Of a DNA stretch of 64,000 nt, positions 1 to 23,385 are shown piece after piece. The stretch's first letter is position 1; each line of letters opens with the position of its first letter. Both the position numbers and the translations under genes were made by a program. The notes beneath the pieces are model-generated. The model was not told the DNA's origin. It saw only the letters and a list, made by a program, of their open reading frames with translations, and made no database searches. The stretch is from contig NZ_CP011131.1 in NCBI RefSeq assembly GCF_001442805.1, positions 4,898,001-4,962,000 on the forward strand, written 5' to 3'. Source of the DNA: Lysobacter gummosus (GTDB lineage Bacteria > Pseudomonadota > Gammaproteobacteria > Xanthomonadales > Xanthomonadaceae).

Positions 1-847
1 CGATCACGCGATCGACCAGGTCCTTTTCGATCGGATCGCCGATCCAGTACTGGCCCCAAACGTAGCGCGCGTGTTCGTTCAAGCGCGGATCGGTCTCGAT
101 CCGGTTCCACAGATACATCTGACGGTCGTCGTAGGACTCGGCGATCTTCCATACCGACAGCGGCGCCACGCCTTCGCGTTGCGGCCAGTCGGCCCGTTCG
201 AGCAGCTTGAACAAGGTGTAGTTGCTGTCCAGGAACGCCAGATCGCGCGAGGCGGCCTTGTACAGCAGATGGCCGGACTTCTGCGAAGGCGTCTGGTGAT
301 CGATGTACTTCAGCACCGTCACGCGCCGGCCCAGCTCATCGCTGAAATAGCTCGATTCGCTGATGCCGATCACCACCAGCCCGGCGAAGCGTTCGTCGGA
401 GGCCAGATCGTGCAGGAACGGCTGCGCGCTGGTGGCCGGCAAGGCGAGCTGCAGCGGCTTGCGTCCGGTGAGTTCCTCCCACTTGCTCAGCTCGGTGCCG
501 AACAGCACGCGCGAGTCGCCGATGATCACCACCGAATCGGCGGGCAGCTTGTCCAGCCTGCGCCGCTGTTCGACCCAGTAGTCGCGATCGTCGTCCAGAT
601 CGCCCGCCTGCAGGCCGAGATGGCGCATCGCGATCTCCCAGCCCAGCACCAGCAGGAAGGTGCTGATCAGCACCTTCAGCATCAGCTTCGGCCAGGGTTG
701 ATCCGGCACCGGACGCGCCAGCCCGGTGCCGAAGCTGCTCTCCGAATCGGCGGTGGAAACGGCCGAATGCGGACGCTGCGACGGATCGGGTCCGAGCAGA
801 TCGGGGGCGACGGCGCCGGCGTCAAAACTGGAAGTAGATGAAACCAT
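1..847 (-). CDS. SGNH/GDS-motif acyltransferase partner protein, partial (3' end off window)
   Basis: The first 282 residues of a protein that runs off the left edge. After about 50 polar residues there is one membrane segment (about residues 54-70, KVLISTFLLVLGWEIAM), then an extracytoplasmic domain with the motif VVIIGDSRVLFG, which resembles the GDS nucleophile block of SGNH/GDSL hydrolases. A single N-terminal anchor plus an SGNH domain is typical of the periplasmic partners of MBOAT proteins (AlgJ/AlgX, DltD, PatB types), which pass acyl groups to a polymer. The ATG at 847 overlaps the end of the MBOAT gene by 26 nt, which supports translational coupling and a shared job. The catalytic Asp/His block lies outside the window, so activity cannot be judged. 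The polymer or molecule acylated is unknown. Confidence 0.7.
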   Translation of the reverse strand, partial: MVSSTSSFDAGAVAPDLLGPDPSQRPHSAVSTADSESSFGTGLARPVPDQPWPKLMLKVLISTFLLVLGWEIAMRHLGLQAGDLDDDRDYWVEQRRRLDKLPADSVVIIGDSRVLFGTELSKWEELTGRKPLQLALPATSAQPFLHDLASDERFAGLVVIGISESSYFSDELGRRVTVLKYIDHQTPSQKSGHLLYKAASRDLAFLDSNYTLFKLLERADWPQREGVAPLSVWKIAESYDDRQMYLWNRIETDPRLNEHARYVWGQYWIGDPIEKDLVDRVI

Positions 848-2243
848 CGCCATTCCCTTGCGTAATGATGGTCAGAAACAGCATGCCGCTCATGGCCGAG
901 ACCAACAGCCATTGCGGAGCGCGCGCAACCACGTGTTCCAGCTCCTTGTCGCGCATATGCCAATGCGCGAACAGGGTCAGGACCACGCAGACCATGCTCA
1001 GAACGATCTGATACAACGACAGGATCGGCGCGGCGTCGGCATGCAGGCCGATCATGCTGCGGTAGATCGACATCGCCTCGGCCAGCGTCGGCGAACGGAA
1101 CAGCACGCGGGTGCAGGTGATGATCCAGAACGTCAGCAACATCATGCTGACCTGGAACCACAGCCCCTTTGGAATGTTCCAGGCCTTGGTCTTGCGCCGC
1201 ATCCAGCGCTCGCCGCACAGCAGCAGGCCGAATACGCCGCCCCAGATCACGAAGGTCCAGTTCGCGCCGTGCCACAGGCCGCTGATCAACAAGGTGATCA
1301 TCAGATTGAGGTAGGTGCGCGCTTCGCCGTCGCGACTGCCGCCGAGCGGGTAGTACACGTAGTCGCGCAGCCAGGTCGAGAACGAAATATGCCAGCGCCG
1401 CCAGTATTCCGCGATGCCGATCGCCGCCAGCGGCGCGCGGAAGTTGTTCGGAATGCTGAAGCCAAGGCACATGGCCGCGCCGATGGCGGTGACCGAGTAA
1501 CCGGCGAAGTCGAAGAAAATCTGCGTGGCGAACGAGGCCGTTCCGACCCAGGCGTCGACACCGGTGATCGGGTCGCCGTTGCCGTAGACCGCATCCACCG
1601 CCGGCGCGAACACGCCGTCGGCCAGCACCACTTTCTCGAACATGCCGAAGATCATCAGCGCGAATCCCCAGCACAGCTGATTCGCCGTGGCGGTGCGCGG
1701 ACGCTGGAACTGCGGCACCAGATCGGCGGTGCGCAGGATCGGGCCGGCCACCAACTGGGTGAAGAACGACACGAACAAGGCGAAGTCGAACAACTTCGGA
1801 ATCGGCTCGACCCGCTTCCAGTAGATGTCCAGGGTGTAGGACATCGAATGGAAGATGTAGAACGAGATGCCGACCGGCAGCAGGATGTTCCACTTCGGCG
1901 CGGTGTACTGCACGCCGATCAACTGCATCAGCGCGTGCCAGTTCTCCTGCGCCCAGTTGCCGTATTTGAAGAAGCCCAGAAAACTCAGGTTGAAGATGAT
2001 CGACACGATCAGCCAGGCCCGTCGCCGGCCCTGCTCGGTCTGGCGATGGATCTTCAGCGCCACGGCCCAATCGACCACGGTGGAGGCCCACAGCAGCAAC
2101 AGGAACGGCGGGTTCCATGCGGCGTAGAACAGAAAACTCGCCACCAGCAGATTGGCTTTCTTGATAGACCACGGCAGCCGCAGGTTGTGCAGGAACAGCA
2201 CCACCGCGAAAAACACCAGGAACGTGAGCGAATTAAAGACCAC
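822..2243 (-). CDS. MBOAT family O-acyltransferase (AlgI/DltB-like)
   Basis: A 473-residue polytopic inner-membrane protein of the usual length for AlgI-type acyltransferases. The N-terminus begins MVFNSLTFLVFFAVVLFLHN, and the family's conserved histidine sits in the block ISGLWHGANWTFVIWG. Family knowledge: such proteins take an acyl group, often acetyl, from the cytoplasm and hand it to an extracytoplasmic SGNH partner, here the overlapping downstream gene. The start is a GTG with a strong site (GGAGG, 6 nt spacer). It lies 84 nt after the kynurenine 3-monooxygenase gene on the same strand, so it may be read with the peptide cluster, or it may be an unrelated exopolysaccharide-modification pair. 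Nothing in the sequence decides between these. Confidence 0.85.
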   Translation of the reverse strand: MVFNSLTFLVFFAVVLFLHNLRLPWSIKKANLLVASFLFYAAWNPPFLLLLWASTVVDWAVALKIHRQTEQGRRRAWLIVSIIFNLSFLGFFKYGNWAQENWHALMQLIGVQYTAPKWNILLPVGISFYIFHSMSYTLDIYWKRVEPIPKLFDFALFVSFFTQLVAGPILRTADLVPQFQRPRTATANQLCWGFALMIFGMFEKVVLADGVFAPAVDAVYGNGDPITGVDAWVGTASFATQIFFDFAGYSVTAIGAAMCLGFSIPNNFRAPLAAIGIAEYWRRWHISFSTWLRDYVYYPLGGSRDGEARTYLNLMITLLISGLWHGANWTFVIWGGVFGLLLCGERWMRRKTKAWNIPKGLWFQVSMMLLTFWIITCTRVLFRSPTLAEAMSIYRSMIGLHADAAPILSLYQIVLSMVCVVLTLFAHWHMRDKELEHVVARAPQWLLVSAMSGMLFLTIITQGNGDGFIYFQF

Positions 2244-2327
2244 GGCGAGCCTCCGTTGCCTGTGAGCGCGGATGCATCCGCAACCGGCCCGTGCGCAGGC
2301 CGGCGCCGATGCTTGCGAGCGCGGCCG

Positions 2328-3734
2328 TCATCGCAGCCACCACCAGGCCGCCGCGGCGACGCCGCATACCGCGACCGCGGCCAGCGCCTTCGCCGAGCCC
2401 AGCAGGATCGCGTCCTGTTGCCGGGCGCGGGCGCGCGCCTCGCCGTAGGGCATGGTCGTGTGCGCGATCATCGAATACAGCGGCAGCCAGCGCTTGGGCC
2501 ACAAGCGGTTGAGGGCGATGTCCAGGCGCTTGCGCGCGACGAACCACGGCGACTGCACCTTCTTTCGCAGCTCGACGAAGTTCTCCTTCGACAGCTCGCA
2601 CAGCACGTCGGTGTGCTGGCGGCGGGCCTGTTCGTAGGCGTGGAAGGCCGCGGCGGTGTCGCCCTGGTTCGCGCTCAGCGCGGACACCAGCGTGCAGCAA
2701 TCCTCGAACGCCGAGTTCATGCCCTGGCCGTAGAACGGATACACCGCATGGCAGGCGTCGCCGACCAGCACCGCCCAATCGCCGAAGGTCCACGGCGCGG
2801 TACGGGTGGTGATGAGCGAGCCGACCGGATGCTTCATCCATTCCTCGATCAGCCCCGGCAGCAGCCGCACCAGATCGGGGAAGTACTTGCTGATCAGCGC
2901 GGTGATTTCTTCCGGCGTGCGCACCGTGGCGAAGCTGTCCTCGCCTTCGAACGGCAGGAACAAGGTCAGGGTGTGCGAGCCGTCGCGGTTGGGATGGGAG
3001 ACGAACAGGCAATGGCTGCGCGGCCACACGTGCAGCGCGGTCAGCTCGATCACCGACTGGCCGTCGGCGCCGGGCGCCAGGGTCAGTTCCTTGTAGCCCC
3101 ACTCCAGGTATTCCTGGTGATAGTTGGCGCGCTCGCCGCGCTGCAGTTCGCGCCGCGCGCTGGAGAACGCGCCGTCGGCGCCGACCATCCACTGCGGATG
3201 CGCGACCACGCGGCCCTGCGCGGTCTCGAACTCGACCGTGCGCGCGGCCTTGTCGACCTGCGCCAGGCGGTGACCGAAGTGCAGGCGCACCTGCGGATGG
3301 CGCTCGGCGTGATCCAGTAGCAGATGACCCAGCTGGTTGCGGTCGATCGAATGCAGGACTTCGCTGGCGTCCTTGCCGTAGGGCTGATAGCGCGTGCTGC
3401 CGTCGGGCGCGTGGATCACCCGGCCGCTCATCACCACCGCGGTATCGAGCACGGTCTGCAGCAGGCCGACCATCTCCAGCGCCTGCATGCCGCGCTTGGA
3501 CAAGCCCAGGTTGATCGAGCGGCCGGCGCGGCCGCCCTGCGTGCGCGGATCGGGCTGGCGCTCGTACAGATCGACCGCGTAGCCCTTCTGCGCCAGCGCC
3601 AGGGTCAGCATCGAACCGGCCAGGCCGCCGCCGACGATGGCGATGCGCTCGCTGGCCGGCGTGTCGCTGGCGATCGTCTCGGCCTTGCCCAGGCTGGCGC
3701 TGCCGTCGGCATGTTCTCGCGTATGCAGGTTCAT
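2328..3734 (-). CDS. kmo: Kynurenine 3-monooxygenase (FAD-dependent)
   Basis: 468 residues, normal for the family. It would hydroxylate L-kynurenine to 3-hydroxykynurenine using NADPH and O2. Seen: an N-terminal Rossmann FAD motif IVGGGLAGSMLTLALAQKGY (about residue 32), the KMO-typical stretch GGRAGRSINLGLSKRGMQAL, the NADPH/FAD motif GADGAFSSAR, and the second FAD block LVGDACHAVYPFYGQGMNSA (about 300-320). A hydrophobic C-terminal tail (AVAVCGVAAAAWWW) looks like a membrane anchor, as in eukaryotic KMO. Its ATG overlaps the TGA of the upstream gene (ATGA), so it is translationally coupled to the peptide-synthetase operon. That context suggests it supplies 3-hydroxykynurenine or a derivative to the peptide. 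General tryptophan catabolism is the alternative, but no tryptophan dioxygenase, formamidase or kynureninase gene lies nearby. Confidence 0.88.
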   Translation of the reverse strand: MNLHTREHADGSASLGKAETIASDTPASERIAIVGGGLAGSMLTLALAQKGYAVDLYERQPDPRTQGGRAGRSINLGLSKRGMQALEMVGLLQTVLDTAVVMSGRVIHAPDGSTRYQPYGKDASEVLHSIDRNQLGHLLLDHAERHPQVRLHFGHRLAQVDKAARTVEFETAQGRVVAHPQWMVGADGAFSSARRELQRGERANYHQEYLEWGYKELTLAPGADGQSVIELTALHVWPRSHCLFVSHPNRDGSHTLTLFLPFEGEDSFATVRTPEEITALISKYFPDLVRLLPGLIEEWMKHPVGSLITTRTAPWTFGDWAVLVGDACHAVYPFYGQGMNSAFEDCCTLVSALSANQGDTAAAFHAYEQARRQHTDVLCELSKENFVELRKKVQSPWFVARKRLDIALNRLWPKRWLPLYSMIAHTTMPYGEARARARQQDAILLGSAKALAAVAVCGVAAAAWWWLR

Positions 3735-4534
3735 GCCGGCTCCACCGCCGCTTCGCTGGCCTCGGCCGGCACGGTGCGCATGGCGACCTCGGCAACGATC
3801 AGCTTTTCCAGCGCTTCGTTGAACTTGGACGGCTTCAGCGATCCGCCCAGACGATACAGATACGAGCGCAGGAACGCGGCGCGCTCGGCCGGCGCATACA
3901 GATCGCGGGTCATGAACGGCAGATCCGATTCGACCATCAGACGGATGGCGAGCATCGGCACCGGGCTGCGCAGCGGACGGAAGTCGGGATTGCGCAGGCC
4001 CGGGCTTTCGTTCATCGAATGGAACTCGCCGAGCATCATGCCCTGGTCGACGAAGTACGGCTTGAGCCGGTACTGCACCTTATCGACCAGCGCCGCGCCT
4101 TCCGCGCCGCGCGCGGTCAGGGTCGGGAACGCGACCAGGAACGCCTTGTTGATCGAGTCCGGCGACTTGGTCGGCTCGGTCGCCAGGAATACGTTGCGGT
4201 ATTCCTTGATGATCTCCGAGATGCTGTCCACGGTCGGCTCGGCGTCGGCGACCTCGGAAATCCAGATCGTGTCCATGTTCAGGGCGCCCGGAACGAACGG
4301 GCAGATCGAACCGGAACGGCCGAGGTTGGGATGCGGCGCGCCGATGAATTCGCGCACCCACTTGAGCATGCCGGCCAAGGTCGAAGTCGGCTCGCATTCG
4401 CGCTCCACTTCCGAGACCCGCATCAGCCGCGGCACCGCGGACGACTGCATCGCCGCCGGCGTCTGGTCGTTGTGTCCGGCCGCCGCGGCGGCGTGCTTGC
4501 ACGGCGCCGGGGATTGCCCTAGCTCAGTCTTCAT
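3731..4534 (-). CDS. Conserved protein of unknown function in the peptide cluster (DUF6875-like)
   Basis: 267 residues, soluble, no signal peptide. The start was set at the ATG with AAGGAG 7 nt upstream; the frame stays open further upstream but lacks a site there. The most distinctive block is HPNLGRSGSICPFVPGAL (about residues 78-95), a GR-G-CPF signature that I associate from memory with the family named DUF6875; this is unverified. The N-terminal 45 residues are low-complexity. It ends in ATGA overlap with kynurenine 3-monooxygenase and starts 131 nt after the exporter gene, so it belongs to the biosynthetic operon. Function is unknown. A single conserved Cys in ICPF could be catalytic or bind metal. 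Tailoring, product release or self-protection are all possible. Confidence 0.72.
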   Translation of the reverse strand: MKTELGQSPAPCKHAAAAAGHNDQTPAAMQSSAVPRLMRVSEVERECEPTSTLAGMLKWVREFIGAPHPNLGRSGSICPFVPGALNMDTIWISEVADAEPTVDSISEIIKEYRNVFLATEPTKSPDSINKAFLVAFPTLTARGAEGAALVDKVQYRLKPYFVDQGMMLGEFHSMNESPGLRNPDFRPLRSPVPMLAIRLMVESDLPFMTRDLYAPAERAAFLRSYLYRLGGSLKPSKFNEALEKLIVAEVAMRTVPAEASEAAVEPA

Positions 4535-4665
4535 TTCGCACTCCTTGCCTTCACGTTGTCGCGCCAGCCTTGCTGACCTGCTCGATACTTCCTGTTCATC
4601 GCTGCACTTCCTGTCGTTGTGAACCGGCCGTCCCCTAGAGGCCGCCTGGTGATCCGCGCCACGCC

Positions 4666-5997
4666 TCAGTACGAGGGCTCGGCGATGATTTGATTCTTTT
4701 CTTCGGCTGCCGCCACGTCTTCGAGTTCGTCGATGCGGCGGATCGCCGGCACGCCGTAGGCCCACAGCGCGACCAGGCTCATCGACACGCCCAGCAGCAC
4801 GAACATCAGGCCGATGCCGCGGCCGGGGCCGACGCCGATCACGCTGCCGACGCTGTCGGCCAGCCAACCGTTTTCAAGCAGCGCCGGACCGAACACGTAA
4901 TCCGACAACGGCCCGGCCAGGCAGTAACCGATCGCCATCGCCACGTTGAGCACCAGGTCCTGGATCGCGAAGCAGCGGCCCAGCAACTGCGGCGGAACCT
5001 TGCTTTGCCACAGCGAGTTGTTGGAGGCGTCGATCGCCGGCAGCATCGTGAACAACACGAACCCCGCCACCGCGACCAGAAGGAACGTGGGATGCAGCCC
5101 ATGCGCGGCCAGGAACACGCCGCCGAGCATCGAGAACACCAGCACCCCGTTGATGCGCTTCTTCGGCCCGCCCGACATCGTCATCGCCAGGCCGCCGAGC
5201 AGCAGGCCGCAGCCGCTGATGGCGTATTGCATGCCGACCCGCTCCGGCGTGGAGAACGACAGCAGCAAGGGTGCGATGAGCACGCTGGCGATGGCGAACA
5301 CGAAATGGTTATAGCCATACACCTTCAGCAGGCCGAGCAATCCCGGCCGCCCGTGCACGTAACGCCAGCCGATCACCGCTTCGCGCAAGACGCTTTCGGG
5401 CGCTGCGCCGGTGCTCGCCGGCGCGCGCGGGATCGTCACCAGCAACAAGGTCACGATGCCGACGGCGAAGGTCGAAGCATCGATCAGCAGCACGCCCTTG
5501 AAATCGATGGCGCTGACCAGGAAACCGGCCAGCAGCGGCCCGCAGATCGAGGCCGCGGCTTCGCCGGAATGAACCAGCCCGTTCGCGCGCGGCAGATGTT
5601 GCGCCGGCACCAGCAGCGGCACGCTGGCGAGGAAAGCCGGCTTGCGGAAGGTTTCCAGCAGCGAGGCGGTCGCGGCGACCGCGTACACATGCCAGACCGC
5701 GAGTTGGCCAGTGGACAGCAGCAAGGCCAACGACGCCATCAAGGTCATCGCCGCTACGTCGCAGACCATCAGGATCGTGCGCCGGTCCCAGCGATCGACC
5801 AGCGCGCCGGCCCACGGCGCGGCGAAGATCGCCGGCAGCGCGGTGACGATGAAGGTGATCGCGAACTGGGTGGTCGAGCCGGTGGTGCGCAGCACCCACA
5901 GTCCCAGGGCGAAGCTCGACAGCTTCGAGCCGATGCCCGAGAGCATCTGCCCGATCCACACCAGCAGGAAATTCCGCGACAGCACGAACCGGCTCAT
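4666..5997 (-). CDS. MFS exporter (EntS-like, MFS_3 type)
   Basis: 443 residues with about ten to twelve hydrophobic segments. The N-terminus FVLSRNFLLVWIGQMLSGIG and the loop GALVDRWDRRTILMVCD (family A motif between helices 2 and 3) are those of EntS-type major facilitator exporters, which use the proton gradient to expel siderophores and other peptides. I chose the ATG at 5997 because AAGGGAG lies 10 nt upstream; in-frame ATGs at 6018 and 6045 lack a site. It starts 64 nt after the peptide synthetase stop on the same strand, so it most likely exports that product. The acidic C-terminal tail (DELEDVAAAEEKN) is cytoplasmic. Export of the product also gives the simplest self-resistance. Confidence 0.85.
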   Translation of the reverse strand: MSRFVLSRNFLLVWIGQMLSGIGSKLSSFALGLWVLRTTGSTTQFAITFIVTALPAIFAAPWAGALVDRWDRRTILMVCDVAAMTLMASLALLLSTGQLAVWHVYAVAATASLLETFRKPAFLASVPLLVPAQHLPRANGLVHSGEAAASICGPLLAGFLVSAIDFKGVLLIDASTFAVGIVTLLLVTIPRAPASTGAAPESVLREAVIGWRYVHGRPGLLGLLKVYGYNHFVFAIASVLIAPLLLSFSTPERVGMQYAISGCGLLLGGLAMTMSGGPKKRINGVLVFSMLGGVFLAAHGLHPTFLLVAVAGFVLFTMLPAIDASNNSLWQSKVPPQLLGRCFAIQDLVLNVAMAIGYCLAGPLSDYVFGPALLENGWLADSVGSVIGVGPGRGIGLMFVLLGVSMSLVALWAYGVPAIRRIDELEDVAAAEEKNQIIAEPSY

Positions 5998-6061
5998 ACC
6001 CGTATTGCTCCCTTGCATGACTGCATCGGCATGCGGCCGCGCCATCGCTTCGTGGTGGTGC

Positions 6062-21319
<15,258 letters not shown>

Positions 21320-21326
21320 TGCTAGA

Positions 21327-21332
21327 TCCCTT
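21327..21332 (-). promoter_or_regulatory. Ribosome binding site deciding the NRPS start
   Basis: AAGGGA on the minus strand, 7 nt before a GTG codon in the synthetase frame. The two upstream in-frame alternatives (ATG at 21346, TTG at 21445) have no comparable site, so translation probably starts at 21319. Confidence 0.55.
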
Positions 21333-21931
21333 AGCCTGTGACTCATTCCGTTCGAGTTGTATTGGTTCGCTCGAACCCCGCTACCTTCAGGCGACGAGGT
21401 GGCTAGCCGCTTGCATCGCGCATTCGCGACGCTTCCTTTCCACAAGAATTGCGCCTAGCCGTCGCTACCTCTGCGACGGCCGTCGGCGGTGCGCATCGCG
21501 GCGAGATGCGCAACTTCCCGGTGGCAGCACCGGGCTGCCTTGGGCCGCAGGCATCGGATTCGGCAACGACCTCGACGGTGCGAGGCTCGGCCGTGATCCT
21601 GCGACCCTTGGCAACGAGTACGGAGAAATCGCCATGTTCCGGACACGAAATGTGACACGCGTTGTGAACATGAACGATGTTCAGGAAACGCCGTGAAAAG
21701 TGGCCGCACACGCAGTCGCTCGCTGCGACGCGCACCGGTCGCAGCGCAATCGCATGGCGAAACCATTGTTTTCCTTTGACATTCGCCCACGCGCCCAGAT
21801 CCGGCGCCGACGCGCTCCTGCAGTTCCCGCTGTCCATTTCGCCCCCCGGCGATGCTGCCTTGCGAACGTGCTCCGATGCCGATCCCCCGGCACTCACGCA
21901 GTGCCCTACAAACGCTTCTGCGTGGCGAATT

Positions 21932-21960
21932 TGTCTACGGGATCATTATTGGGTTGTCAA
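21932..21960 (-). promoter_or_regulatory. Candidate sigma-70 promoter for the NRPS operon
   Basis: On the minus strand a perfect TTGACA at 21960-21955 is followed after 17 nt by TAGACA (21937-21932), which matches only three of six -10 positions. The perfect -35 box, the correct spacing and the AT-rich setting favour it, but the weak -10 suggests a need for an activator. No operator palindrome was clear next to it. Confidence 0.35.
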
Positions 21961-22410
21961 TTTGTGTCGCGTCGCCTGATGGAACTTGCGTGTTGAGTCG
22001 CCAGATTCGTTGTGATGCAGTTTGCGATCTGCATGCGTAGCGGCCAAAAAAATCACAATTCAGAGTTGAACTTAAATCGAATTAGCGGTCGGCATCGTGA
22101 TCGATAACGTGATTGGCATCACCGAGTTTTTCCCGCTCAAACGACGGAATTACGAACAAACAAACTGTGCGTGGTTCTCGTTGTTGCATCATTTGCGAGG
22201 CTGTTTTTTTCGCGCGCGCGGCGATACCTCGCCGAATCTCGTTCAACCAGCGGCCGCTGCGATGCTGGCCGCGAGGCATTGCAAGACATCGATCGGATGC
22301 GTAGCCCACGGATTTTCGTGTTGCACGAATGCAACGCAATCGCTCGGCATCGCCACTGGAAGTCGCAACCTGATGCCAACGTGGCAATGCGATGCGAGCC
22401 AGACGCACGC

Positions 22411-22444
22411 GCTCGCCACCCCGATCTCAACCGGAGTGGCGAGC
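22411..22444 (-). terminator. Strong hairpin downstream of the small secreted-protein gene
   Basis: Arms GCTCGCCAC and GTGGCGAGC, extended by a few GC pairs around an 8-nt loop, start 38 nt past the stop of the minus-strand gene at 22482. There is no T run after it on either strand, so it may protect the 3' end or act weakly as a terminator. Confidence 0.35.
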
Positions 22445-22481
22445 CTTACCCGAAGATTTCAACGCCGATTCGCCGCCGGGT

Positions 22482-23024
22482 TTATTCGCAGGTGAACTCG
22501 TCCGCCATGTAGTCGCTTTCGATACCGCGATCGTCCGGCGTGCCGTCGGGCGAATCGGTGACCCGGCGGAAGATCACGTAGGTCACGGCATGGGCGCCGC
22601 TGGTGCAAGGCAGCGGCAGATCGGCGCCGGGCTGGAAGGTCTCGCTGGCCGAAACGCCGACGCCCTGGATGGCGTAACCCGCGAACCGGCACGAGGACGG
22701 GTACTGATACGCCAATCGGCATACGCCGGTGGCTTCGACCGCATCGGCGGCGGCGACCGCCGCGTTGTAGTTCGGCAACCAACCGGTGGCGGCATCGGCG
22801 GGGCAATCGCCCGACGCGGTCGGCGTCTGATTGGCCTGGCAGCCGCTGGACCCGTTGCTGCCCAGCACCCCTTCGGAGAAGTATTGATAACGCCCGGATG
22901 CCACCCATTGCGCGGCCGAGGCGCTGTGCGCGAAACCGGCGAGCGCGAGCATGAGCGCGGCGGCGGTCGCCAGCCGCGCGGACTTCGATCGGCCGGCGGC
23001 GCGGTACGGGGATTGCGCTTTCAT
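22482..23024 (-). CDS. Small secreted protein of unknown function
   Basis: 180 residues. Start fixed by a perfect AGGAGG 8 nt before the ATG; the longer open frame upstream is ignored. It has a clear signal peptide: basic start (KAQSPYRAAGRSKSAR), hydrophobic core (LATAAALMLALAGF) and cleavage likely after SASA, about residue 37. The mature part is about 145 residues with six cysteines (in SGCQAN, SGDCPA, GVCRLA, SSCRFA, LPCTSG, FTCE), which suggests three disulfides formed in the periplasm or outside. It ends in an acidic stretch (DDRGIESDYMADEFTCE). No family recognised. It is upstream of the peptide synthetase on the same strand but separated by a hairpin and more than 1 kb, so a shared role is not supported. 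Confidence 0.75.
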   Translation of the reverse strand: MKAQSPYRAAGRSKSARLATAAALMLALAGFAHSASAAQWVASGRYQYFSEGVLGSNGSSGCQANQTPTASGDCPADAATGWLPNYNAAVAAADAVEATGVCRLAYQYPSSCRFAGYAIQGVGVSASETFQPGADLPLPCTSGAHAVTYVIFRRVTDSPDGTPDDRGIESDYMADEFTCE

Positions 23025-23385
23025 CTCTGTAACCTCCTGTCGTTGAGATTGGGCTCGATGCGGGGACGCCGAGTTCGCACCTCGCCGATCCCGCTTCGGC
23101 AGCTTAGCGAACGCGCGCGGCGGCGAACTTGCGCAGGCGGTCGGCAACGAGGGCACCCGCACTGTCGCCGCCGCATCGATTCGGCAGCCGCTGCGCGAGG
23201 GCGCTCAGCCGTCCGCCGGCACGCAAGCGTCGCCGCGCCTGACTCGCCGGCGATGGCTGCCCTTCATACTGTTGGCGACGGCCGTGCCGTAGTCTATGGC
23301 GCAGGCGGTTTCGCACTGCTCGATCGCGCAAGTCCGCCGGAGTTTCCGGCGCGCAACCCTCTCCACCCTGCCTTGAAGAACCGCC
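23025..23385. other. Intergenic region between divergent genes
   Basis: 361 nt between the divergently transcribed secreted-protein gene and the AI-2E family permease gene. No convincing coding frame, repeat or operator was seen; it should hold both promoters. Confidence 0.5.

Larger units (their letters stand above)
21320..22481. other. 1.16 kb gene-free, AT-richer leader/promoter region of the NRPS cluster
   Basis: No reading frame here looks like a protein; the short open frames differ in composition from the real genes and lack sites. The part from about 21900 to 22240 is clearly richer in A and T than its surroundings and includes a run of seven A at about 22047. It separates the synthetase from an unrelated upstream gene on the same strand and must hold the cluster's promoter. 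If the candidate promoter near 21945 is right, the messenger has an untranslated leader of about 600 nt. Confidence 0.6.

Noticed and set aside
726..3320. 864-residue plus-strand frame opposite the MBOAT and kmo genes
   Set aside because: Composition dominated by Arg, Gln, His and Gly, no recognisable fold; the minus-strand genes have complete family motifs.
22097..22495. 132-residue plus-strand frame in the NRPS leader region
   Set aside because: No ribosome site, no protein-like pattern, and it overlaps the hairpin and the end of the secreted-protein gene.
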